DNA of 64,000 nucleotides from positions 3,100,001 to 3,164,000 of the forward strand of contig OZ220491.1 of assembly GCA_965116195.1 (NCBI GenBank). The letters run 5' to 3'. Positions 17,249 through 25,400 of this stretch are shown here, piece by piece. A program made the position numbers and the translations under genes. Under the pieces are notes generated by a model, which saw nothing but the letters and a program-made list of their open reading frames with translations, had not been told where the DNA came from and did no database searches. The DNA comes from Aldehydirespirator sp965116195 (lineage in GTDB: Bacteria; Actinomycetota; Acidimicrobiia; Acidimicrobiales; Aldehydirespiratoraceae). The stretch's first letter is position 1. Each line of letters opens with the position of its first letter.

Positions 17249-17655
17249 TCAGCAGTATTTGACCTTAGAGAACGGGTCACCGTTCAGCACAGCATGACGT
17301 TGCGTTGACCAGCAAACCAGCTTCGTGACAAGGAGTGTCGTCACCGTTGGTGGCCCAGTAACGTGCAACATTCCCAAAGCTTCTGTCTGCGGCGATGGTG
17401 TCACCCCAGATAACCTCAGATGCTCGCCAGTAATCACGTTCCCAGTTGTCCGGCAGATATTTCTGCAGTTTGGGAGCGTGCTGCGTAACAGAAGCCTGGC
17501 TGCCGCCACAGCAGATGGCTTTCACTACTGCGATCACATCAGCACGGGTACCACCCCACGGGCTGCCACAAACATCGGTTCGTGTGGCAGCAGCTCCGTC
17601 TATCATTGCTTCGCAACGCTGCCGGAATGTAGTGTCAGCTAGCTTGGATGGGATG
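17249..17655 (-). pseudogene. Partial copy C of the SLH-protein C-terminal domain, frameshifted
   Basis: From RLIPSKLADTTFRQRCEAM through TRADVIAVVKAI and PKLQKYLPDNWERDYWRASE to TPCHEAGLLVNA the frame matches the SLH C-domain. One extra A then shifts it, and the natural ending HAVLNGDPFSKVKYC lies in the next frame (stop at 17251-17249). There is no start codon context of its own at the homologous 5' boundary. Confidence 0.75.
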
Positions 17656-17729
17656 AGTCTGTTGGCGTGTGTTTATGAGAGTTTTGGGATCATGCTGTTC
17701 CAAGAATGCTGTGTTTTCTGCCGAGGTAA

Positions 17730-17978
17730 CTAATTTGTTCGGTGCAAGTGGCATGGACCTCCGCCTATGACTTTTTTACGGCAAAAGCTCCCTGATTTGG
17801 TTTTTTCGCCGCATAAACCAGCGTATGTTTGGCGTCGGTCGTTGTGATATGCACGTATCCGAGATATTGCTTTCGCGAATTTCGTTATAGCTGCTAACGC
17901 GACAACGAATCTGCCGCCTTGACCTGTCAGAGCAGTGATCAGCAATAACTCGCCATGGGCCATATTGCCCAAAATCAT
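17730..17978 (-). CDS. Small zinc-motif protein
   Basis: 82 residues. An N-terminal hydrophobic stretch (LLLITALTGQGGRFVVALAA) is followed by a C-terminal metal-binding motif: LCGEKTKSGSFCRKKV then GGGPCHLHRTN (C-x9-C-x9-C-x2-H). The same motif in a frameshifted copy at 16029-16180 shows that this island duplicated it. Similar C-x-C-H-x-H tails occur in many small phage and island proteins; the function is unknown. Confidence 0.55.
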   Translation of the reverse strand: MILGNMAHGELLLITALTGQGGRFVVALAAITKFAKAISRIRAYHNDRRQTYAGLCGEKTKSGSFCRKKVIGGGPCHLHRTN

Positions 17979-18029
17979 TATCGCTTGCTTATGGCTTTCC
18001 CAGTCATTTCTGCCAGAGTTTCACATTAA

Positions 18030-18581
18030 TCAAGTAGCACGGTTATCGGGAACGGTAATGGATAACGGCTCCTGCGGATCGGCTAACAAAGCCTCAATAT
18101 AAGCCAAAATTTGGTTTATGTGCCGCCGAGCGTTTTCCTGAGCCTGAAAAAACTTTTGATCTGCGTCAGCTAGAAAAGCCGGTGCCTCGGCGAGCGCAGC
18201 AACATGGTCTTTTACGCCAGAGATTTGCGCATGAAGCATATCACGCTCATCGGCGTAGGCTTCGTTGTCAGCGAACTCACGCAACCCGTCAACATAACGC
18301 GTAGTTTCTTCATATGCAGGCAAACCATCCAAATGTGCTCTTTGAGCATACCATTCGCTTTCTGACTGCGCCAAATGTTGACATGCAGAAACCACTGTCT
18401 CAGCAGCCACCACAAGCATGTTGCGTGCCATTCTGATATCGCGATCTCTCCCCGCGAGAACACCGTTTTTGCTGAGCGCACATTCAGCACGTTCAAAAAG
18501 CAGCACGCCATCATCCCAGCCAAGACTTGCAGCTTCAGACTTCAACGCATTGATATTGTTCTTGGCAGTAGCCACACGCAT
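18030..18581 (-). CDS. Alpha-helical protein of unknown function (paralogue 2)
   Basis: 183 residues from ATG 18581 with GGGGA six bases upstream (the bases AATGTT before the start are shared with paralogue 1). The N-terminus MRVATAKNNINALKSEAA and LGWDDGVLLFERAEC align with the 16404-17012 protein. It is helical throughout and ends in a short polar tail (LSITVPDNRAT). No TM helix or catalytic motif is seen. Confidence 0.6.
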   Translation of the reverse strand: MRVATAKNNINALKSEAASLGWDDGVLLFERAECALSKNGVLAGRDRDIRMARNMLVVAAETVVSACQHLAQSESEWYAQRAHLDGLPAYEETTRYVDGLREFADNEAYADERDMLHAQISGVKDHVAALAEAPAFLADADQKFFQAQENARRHINQILAYIEALLADPQEPLSITVPDNRAT

Positions 18582-18685
18582 AACATTCCCCTAATCAGAC
18601 GATCAGATTCTATAGCACTCATTATGTCCACCTCGTTGCTAGCAGGCATTTGCCTTGTCAGGATACCAAACACACCGCCAGCATG

Positions 18686-18883
18686 TCAAATTGCAGACAT
18701 AGCGGCTTCAAAGCAGGGTGTGCTCTCAATGTCTGCCCAGCGGCGCGCTATGTCTCCTATGTCGGTCAGAGCACCACCGTTGTACGCCCATACGATGTCC
18801 GATGCTGGCACATAATAATTGTCAATCCAACCATTTGGCAGGTATTTCTGTAGTTTGTGTGCGTGTGCTCTAACGGTTAGCAT
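18686..18883 (-). pseudogene. Partial copy B of the SLH-protein C-terminal domain
   Basis: HKLQKYLPNGWIDNYYVPAS to WADIESTPCFEAAM matches the middle of the SLH C-domain. It abuts the end of copy A directly (overlap of a few bases), so two fragments have been joined end to end. Confidence 0.7.
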
Positions 18884-19300
18884 GCTGACATTTTGGACAA
18901 TGGTGTACCCTCAGTCAGCGCATGATGCGCTGTGACCAACAAAACATCTCTAAAACAAGGCGTGTTTTGCATGCCCGCCCAGAAGTGCGCAATTTTACTA
19001 ATCGTTCTATCTTTTGCTGTGTTGTCGCCCCAGATAACCTCCGACGCGCGCCAATAGTCACGTTCCCAGTTGTCTGGCAGGCGCTTCTGCAGTTTCGGAG
19101 CATGTTCTCTAACAGCGTCTCTGGTGCCTTCGCGGTACAATGGCTTTGACCACTGCGATCACATCAGCACGTGTACCGCCACCACGGGCTGCTACTGTGT
19201 CGGTTCGTGTGTCTGCTGCTGCGTTGATCATAGCTTCGCAGCGTTGAGTGTGCGGAGCGTCAGCTAGCGCTGCAAGGGTTGGACTGCTGGGCTGTGGTTT
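18877..19300 (-). pseudogene. Partial copy A of the SLH-protein C-terminal domain, frameshifted
   Basis: The downstream part (REGTRDAVREHAPKLQKRLP to LTEGTPLSKMSAC) is open from 19140 to 18877. The upstream part (QRCEAMINAAADTRTDTVAA, RADVIAVVKAI) lies in another frame because of an extra T near 19141. DNA similarity to the SLH gene starts around TGCGAAACCACAGCC at about 19300. Confidence 0.72.
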
Positions 19301-19310
19301 CGCAGCAGAA

Positions 19311-19484
19311 TTATTCTATGGGGATATTGGGGACTTTAGTGACTTGGCTGCCAAGGGCTGGTCCCAGTCTATATCCATCTAATGGGAGGATACCCAAAGC
19401 TCTTAAGTGTTTCACAACTTGACGATTGCGCTCAAAGACGGGTTGGTTTATGTAGGTTGCTTCACCAGGTTGATCTTGTTCCAT
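19311..19484 (-). CDS. 57-residue conserved-looking small protein
   Basis: ATG 19484 has AGGAG ten bases upstream and reads MEQDQPGEATYINQPVFERN then RQVVKHLRALGILPLDGYRL, ending PNIPIE. The ribosome site and the sensible amphipathic sequence suggest a real gene. It follows the membrane/coiled-coil gene at 19555-19896, a gene order like that of phage lysis regions. Function unknown. Confidence 0.55.
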   Translation of the reverse strand: MEQDQPGEATYINQPVFERNRQVVKHLRALGILPLDGYRLGPALGSQVTKVPNIPIE

Positions 19485-19554
19485 CGTTCGTTGTCTCCTT
19501 TGTGGGTGTTCTAGCTACTTTGAATAGTAACCAGTTATTGATTAAACTCTTTGT

Positions 19555-19896
19555 TTATTTGGTGCTGGTAGGCTCCGGTACGATCTGCTGGTTTTTGTGC
19601 TCAGCCACAGCAGACAGTGCTTCGGCCGTTTTCTGTTGTTGCGCTGCGTGTACCCTATGAGTGTCCAGCACAGCTACTTTCGTGTTTAGCTCACCGATGA
19701 TTTTTCTGTTCTTTTTGGTTTCCTTTCTGTTTTCCAGGATTTCTGTTCTGTTCCGCTCTACATTTGCGTTCGTGCCAGAGATTGTATCCTCTAGTCCAGT
19801 AAACCGAGCTTCTAACCAACTTTTAGCTAGTTTCCCGATTATCAGTAGCATACTACCCAGTATGCCACTTGATGCCATAACGGTGCCCCAATCCAT
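19555..19896 (-). CDS. Holin-like small membrane protein with coiled-coil tail
   Basis: 113 residues from ATG 19896 (MDWGTVMASSGILGSMLLII). One TM helix at about 6-24, then a long charged coiled coil (NRTEILENRKETKKNRKIIG) and a Gln/Ala-rich end. The layout resembles phage holin-associated or XhlA-type proteins, but no diagnostic motif is present. It is AT-rich and lies in the island beside the SLH gene. Confidence 0.5.
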   Translation of the reverse strand: MDWGTVMASSGILGSMLLIIGKLAKSWLEARFTGLEDTISGTNANVERNRTEILENRKETKKNRKIIGELNTKVAVLDTHRVHAAQQQKTAEALSAVAEHKNQQIVPEPTSTK

Positions 19897-20078
19897 TATT
19901 TGTCTTCTTTCTTTGGTCGTACTGCTACACGGCTTTCGCGTAGCATATAACATTATATCATAACTGTTAACATGTTTGCAACCGGAACATAAAGAAGATT
20001 TTTTCGCAACCACAATAAACGATTATGCTTCACCTGTGCATAGCAGCAACCGCAACCACAATCTAACAATCAGAAAGC

Positions 20079-20112
20079 GTGTGCTTCTGCCGGATGTATG
20101 GGAGAAGCACAC
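20079..20112 (-). terminator. Stem-loop terminator after the SLH gene
   Basis: GTGTGCTTCT pairs perfectly with AGAAGCACAC across a 14-base loop, about 35 bases beyond the SLH stop. A related hairpin follows the SLH-tail remnant at 39036-39072. Confidence 0.6.
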
Positions 20113-20145
20113 ACCCTAATATCGGCGATTGCGGCCAATGTCTGC

Positions 20146-21951
20146 TTAGCAGGTCACCACCTTTGAGATCGGTGTGCCTGTAGTAACTGCATTGTGCGCG
20201 TTCACCAGCAAGGCTGCCTCATGACAAGGTGTGTTATCGCCGGTGGTGGCCCAGTAGGTGGCGATGTCCGCTATGTCGGCGAGTGCTTCACCTTCACCCC
20301 ATATGAAATTACCTGCTGGAACGTAGAAATCGGCGACCCAACCGCTCGGTAGATACTTATCAAGTTTGGGTGCGTGTTGTCGCACGGTCGCCTCAGTGCC
20401 GCCACAGTACATGGCTTTGACCACAGCTATCACATCAGCGCGTGTGCCGCCGCCACGGGCTGCTACTGTGTCGGTGCGTGTGTCTGCGGCTGCGTCTACC
20501 ATAGCTTCGCAGCGCTGCCGGAAGGGTGCGTTGGCTAGTTCGGCTGAGATGAGCCTGCTGGCTGTGGTTTCGCAGTTGGACCAGGAGTGGTTTCCTGCGT
20601 ATTGTCCGTTGGAGTCTACGGGTAGGATGTCGCCGTTGGTGGTGATCAGTTCGTCAACTCGTTCTTTGTACACGCGGGCAGCGCACTCGTCGCTCACACC
20701 GGCGAAGCGTACCGCAGGCCCGACATAAGTAAGCTGATGGTCGCACCAGTTGGGTGTTGTTGCGTAGGTGCCGGGTTTGGCAGGGTCGGCTCCTTGCACG
20801 AAGCTGCGGTAGCAGTACCAGAGCGCGTCCAGCATCGGCCGTGTCGCAGGTGGCAGCGCTTTGTATTGCAGTATGTCCAGCACTGCGGCTTCCAGCGCAG
20901 GGTCAGAGACTTGGACTTTGATATGGGCCACGCGTGGCCAGCATTGCACCATCAAAGGCGGACCGTTCCATATTGAGTCTATGTTGCCTTTCTCATGAAA
21001 AATACTGTATGTTCCCGGGTATTCGCATGGGTGTTGGCCGCGGTTGGATCGGTCTGCTTCTGTTTTGGTGATGGTGTCCCACCAGTCCATGATGATTTCG
21101 CAACTGTCGTCTTCGCCCTGTGCGACTGCTTCGTAAACAGGATCGCTGTTGGGGAACCCGATCAGCGCTGCTAGCACGCCGTGTCCGCGTTCACCGGGTT
21201 GTGAGCACCGCTCCAGCGCTGGTGCTACACGATCATCGGGTACAGGCACAGTAGAAGTAGTTGTGGTGGTTGTGGTGGTGGCGGGGTCAACAGGGTTGAG
21301 CGCTCTGTGCAAAAACACTGCCATTTGTGCGCGTGTTGTGGGTTCTTGTGGGCAGAAGCCCGTATTGTTGTCGCAGCCTGTGGTGATACCAGATGCTTTG
21401 AGTGCGGACACTTCGTCGCTGTACCACGCGCCTTCCGGGATGTCATTGAAGCCGTGAGCGGGGCCTTCCGGCAGTTCAAACGCGCGGGTCAGAAACGCGG
21501 CCATTTGTGCGCGTGTTACGGGGTCTTCAGGGCAGAAGCCGCTACCATCGCCACAACCTGTGGTCACGCCGAGTTCGTACAGCCGGTTGATGAATCCTGC
21601 ATAATACTGGTCTTGTGTGGTTTCGGTTGGAACGTCATCAAAGCTTGTTTCGGTAGCAGAACCGGGTTCTTCGTTTTCGAGAATGCGTACTGTCCACACG
21701 GCCATTATGTTGCGTTTGATCGGCTCGTTCGGACAGAACCCTTCGGCGCAGGTCGTGAAATGGAACAGGTCGTATTCTCTGTCCAAGTCTGCTACTTCGT
21801 TGGCGTACCACGCGTCGGTTGGCACGTCTCGCAGGTTGCCCGACAAGAATGTGGACGCGTTGACCGGCAGTGGTGACAGCAATGTTGCTGTGAGCACTGC
21901 AGACAATACTGCGACCAGCATTCGGGTTTTGTGGTTGGAATGTTTGCGCAT
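20146..21951 (-). CDS. SLH-domain surface protein with fragment-copied C-terminal domain
   Basis: 601 residues. Signal peptide about 1-32 (LVAVLSAVLTATLLSPLPVN). Three SLH repeats cover about 38-220, each with the actinobacterial pattern TTGC...FCP..P.TRAQMAAFL. A Thr-rich linker (TTTTTTTTSTVPVP) follows, then a Cys-rich unique region and a C-terminal domain from about 460. SLH repeats anchor proteins to the cell wall, so the unique part faces outward. AGGAGG precedes ATG 21951. The C-terminal domain is the one repeated as fragments at 14.3-19.3 kb and at 38.95 kb. Its function is unknown; adhesion or cell-wall work is a guess. Confidence 0.85.
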   Translation of the reverse strand: MRKHSNHKTRMLVAVLSAVLTATLLSPLPVNASTFLSGNLRDVPTDAWYANEVADLDREYDLFHFTTCAEGFCPNEPIKRNIMAVWTVRILENEEPGSATETSFDDVPTETTQDQYYAGFINRLYELGVTTGCGDGSGFCPEDPVTRAQMAAFLTRAFELPEGPAHGFNDIPEGAWYSDEVSALKASGITTGCDNNTGFCPQEPTTRAQMAVFLHRALNPVDPATTTTTTTTSTVPVPDDRVAPALERCSQPGERGHGVLAALIGFPNSDPVYEAVAQGEDDSCEIIMDWWDTITKTEADRSNRGQHPCEYPGTYSIFHEKGNIDSIWNGPPLMVQCWPRVAHIKVQVSDPALEAAVLDILQYKALPPATRPMLDALWYCYRSFVQGADPAKPGTYATTPNWCDHQLTYVGPAVRFAGVSDECAARVYKERVDELITTNGDILPVDSNGQYAGNHSWSNCETTASRLISAELANAPFRQRCEAMVDAAADTRTDTVAARGGGTRADVIAVVKAMYCGGTEATVRQHAPKLDKYLPSGWVADFYVPAGNFIWGEGEALADIADIATYWATTGDNTPCHEAALLVNAHNAVTTGTPISKVVTC

Positions 21952-22008
21952 GGTTTACGCCTCCTCTATCTGGGATTATCTATTATAGCATAAGGTGCTT
22001 AGGTTACA

Positions 22009-22044
22009 TTGTCCGGCACGCTATAGCACACCCTGTTGACGGGG
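22009..22044 (-). promoter_or_regulatory. 36-nt leader element, copy 2
   Basis: The same element as at 15228-15263, here in the leader of the SLH gene, about 47 bases after the predicted start of transcription. The bases before it also show patchy similarity to the first leader (ATCCGTGA in both). A second weak -10 (TATAAT, 21987-21982) lies downstream. Confidence 0.5.
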
Positions 22045-22097
22045 CGGATTATTTGGGTTATTGAGGATGTGCTTCACGGATGGTTTGTTCTCATGTG

Positions 22098-22126
22098 AGT
22101 ATATCAGACCGGTCTCGGATTGTCAA
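22098..22126 (-). promoter_or_regulatory. Strong sigma-70-type promoter for the SLH gene
   Basis: On the minus strand: TTGACA (22126-22121), 17 bases, TATACT (22103-22098). The spacer contains the palindrome AGACCGGTCT, a possible operator. The leader is about 140 bases. Confidence 0.65.
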
Positions 22127-22234
22127 CCATCTGTTCGTCTCTAAACCCGCACACACAAAAACCAGCCCACGTGTCCGGGTGTTGAGCATCTGGTTTGTCT
22201 TGTATGCGAAGGTCAAGTCTCTTGCATGGCTTGT

Positions 22235-22240
22235 TATACT
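22235..22240 (+). promoter_or_regulatory. -10 box set for a leaderless transcript of the giant surface gene
   Basis: TATACT ends seven bases before ATG 22248, so transcription would start at or next to the start codon. No Shine-Dalgarno site is present. The -35 is weak. Confidence 0.4.
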
Positions 22241-22247
22241 GGTTGTC

Positions 22248-22385
22248 ATGTTCAAACAGTTTTCTGGTGGAAGGTCGCTGCTTTGTTGTGGACTGCGTGT
22301 GGGGTTGGCGATGCTGACAGCAGCTTACGGTCTAGGCGGTTTCCCAGCGTCAGACAACCTGGGGGGGGGCACCGGATTTTCTTGA
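22248..22385 (+). CDS. Signal-peptide 5' end of the giant surface gene, out of frame with its body
   Basis: MFKQFSGGRSLLCCGLRVGL then AMLTAAYGLGGFPASDN is a convincing signal peptide (basic n-region, hydrophobic core, small residues before the cut). It runs into the nine-G tract and then a TGA at 22383. The body frame (22336-26310) is open across the tract but has no good start. Loss of one G or gain of two would join them as ...SDNLGGAPDFLDLSPKQAH. Confidence 0.6.
   Translation: MFKQFSGGRSLLCCGLRVGLAMLTAAYGLGGFPASDNLGGGTGFS
22361..22369 (+). repeat. Nine-G homopolymer, candidate phase-variation tract
   Basis: The tract lies between the signal peptide and body frames of one surface gene. 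With nine G the gene is off; 8 or 11 would be on. Confidence 0.6.
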
Positions 22386-22464
22386 CCTCAGCCCAAAACA
22401 AGCCCACGCACAAAGCACTGGACCTAACAGCCAAGATCGTGCCAACTATGTAAACGGCCAACTC

Positions 22465-25400
22465 GTGTTTTCTAGGACAGGTTCGTGTCCTGAGATCACC
22501 GTGGACGGTGTCTCTACTCAGACTGTCAGAGACAAGAAGGCATGGTTGTGCCGCTCAAATAACGCGGCGATAGACCCCGACATGACCGACAAGTTGCGTA
22601 GCTGCCGAACAGAGTTCAACGCTCAATACAAAACCAACATCAACGGCAGGTGTGTGTACAAGACATCAGACCCCCGCGCCGAGAAATGCCGAGACACCAC
22701 GATTGGCGGCAACTCTGACTACATGTACTACTCAACGTTGGGCTGCAAATGTCTGATCACAAGCGACGCGCAGTACAACGACCCGGAACGAGGACCAGAC
22801 TGGTGCGAAGACGACACACCACCACCTCCTCCTCCTGTTACTGTTCCTAGTTGCGAGTCGGGCGACGAGCCGGTGTATCAATGTACTCAGAACAGATACG
22901 TTTGCGTGCCACAAGATGGGTGGCGGTTTTGGGCGATTTACAATTCTTGTAACACGACAACGACCGTAACGGTGCCTGCTGATGTTCGTAACCGTCGTTC
23001 TGTGATCACGTTGACCGGTAACGGTACTGTTGTTGAAGGCGAGCCGGTAGTGTTCAAGATCAGAATTGACCCGTCCAGAGAGAATACCAGTTGGAACGTG
23101 TTTTACAACGTCTCTGCTCCTCCTGGTGACATTGACAGGTTTTTCTCTGGCCCGACAATAACGGATTACAAGAATCAGCGACCCCATCCTAGAGACTCCA
23201 ACGGCATGAACGTCTGGCATCACGCCACAGCTAGACGTGACGGAACCCTGCAATGGCACCCCGTTATCGCTCACGCTTACAGATCAGACCAACCTCAATC
23301 AAAGAACTTTGTTCCTGTCCCCACTGACTGGTCTGATGCCGACAAATTCCGTCTCTCTGCTTATGTCGAGATTGTGTTCCCGACAGTAGACGACGCAGTA
23401 CCAGAAAATGACGGAGAGATCACGTTGCGTCTCTCTGGTGTGGACCTCGGCTGGGCTGAACCGCCGGGAGGTTGGAACGACCCGTCAAACTACACGGCTA
23501 CCGTCAAAATTTTGGACAACGACAGTCCCAGTCCTAATACCATTCCGCCTAACACCAGCACAGGCGATGCGATCATTTATGTCACGCCTGTCAAACCGGA
23601 GGTCACGGAAGGCGAACCTGTGGAGTTCTGGGTAACAAAAACACGGTACACCAGGGAGCCTAGCGGGGTGTTCTATAATGTGAGCGGCGACATAAACACC
23701 TTTCTTGAGTCTACACCTCGATCTGATCGCTCGTTCAGCTGGATATGGGCTAGGACTCAGGGTTATCCTCTTGAGATGTATGTTCCCGCTACGAGACCTT
23801 CCCAGGCCCAGGGTGTTGTTGGTGTTGGCTACGAGACGTATAATCAGCGTTTGCGCTACATCTACAGAAACGGAAAATGGCAAGAAGCTCATGGTACGGG
23901 TACCAACCGTTCTGCATCCGTGAAACTCAGTTATCCGACTGTGGATGATAACATCCCTGAAGATGACGGGTACATCACGCTAAAACTCTCGCCGAATGTC
24001 GCAAGATTGAGTTACACATTTGGATCGGGTTGGAACACATTTATTGATTTTAATATCAATCGCCCCCCTCCGTATGCTTTAAATGTCAAAACCATGCCTG
24101 GTGACAGCAGATACCCTGTAGAAGCGCGTGTCAAAATTCTTGACAACGACGCGCCGAAGGAACGCACGGTGTCTGTCACGTCTGATCAGTCTGTGTCGGG
24201 TGTGACAGAAGGCCCGTATGTGTACGCGACGGCGTCTGTGCGTGTGTCTCCGCCTGTGCCGGTGGGTGAGAGCGTGACTGTGCCTGTGGGTGTCACTCAG
24301 TCGGGTGACGTTGTGTATGACAGTGCGGCTAACACGGGTCAGCGTTCTGTGGTGTTGCGTGCTACTAGCAGCCCGTTGGGTTCGGCTGAGGTGAAAGTGT
24401 TGATCCATGATGACCTTGTTGACGAACCGTCGGGTGCTGTTACGTTCAGTTTGGGTCAACCCCGCGCGGGTCCGGGTAGTCGGGTGGTGTACAAGCTGGG
24501 CACGCCAAGGTCAGTGACAGTGCCGGTGTTCGACAACGACTGCCCTGCTGGTCAGCATCGTTACGCTAACACATGCCATGATGATCATACGAGGGGTTGC
24601 GTCGCGTCGGGTGTCGGTTTTTACAGAGATCACCGCAACGGCGACCTTGACGATCATTACAACGCACCGAAACCGGTGTGCGCGTGTCCGTCTGGGCAGC
24701 ACCGGCACGGCACCGCTGCTTGCACCGCGAACCATCTGGTGCCAGCGTGTTCACCGGATCGTGACAACAACTATTACGTTCACGTCAACGGTGCCCATGT
24801 TCAACGCAGCATCCAACAATGCGCGTGTGCTAACACTGACACGGGTGAGCCTCAGCATCGCCACACGGTCGGTCACCGCACCGACAATCAGTGTCACACA
24901 CATCGGCGGCCGGCGTGTTTGTCTGCTAATCCTCGAGAATACTGGCGTATACCGGTGTCGGGACGACGCGACGACGGCAGACACGACACTTTCACACTAG
25001 CAGCGTGCGCGTGTCCATCGGGTGAGCACCGCCATGGCAGCAGCGGCGCGTGTCACGATCACACTCCTCCGTTGTGTTCGCTTGAGGGACAATCGTTTCA
25101 TACGCACACATCAGGCGCGCAGGACGCGACAGATGTCCGGGATGGTTACGTCGCGGCGTGTCCTGGTGAGCTTCCGAAAATCAAACGAGTAGGCACGATA
25201 AGAGTCGGTGAAAGCGCCAACAACGCGATAATCAGAGTGGAGTTGAACAAACCGGTGCGTGCTGGTGAGATAGGCATAATCAGAGTTGAAACTGTGAACG
25301 GCACAGCCACCCCAGGCGCGGACTACAAACTTATCAGGGGTGACGATCTGCGGGTCAATGTTGGTGCTGGTGAACGCTCCGCGGTGGTGCGCATACCGAT

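Noticed and set aside
14332..21951. Diversity-generating retroelement acting on the SLH C-terminal domain
   Set aside because: No reverse transcriptase gene is present, and the fragment copies differ by indels and general changes rather than adenine-specific substitutions.
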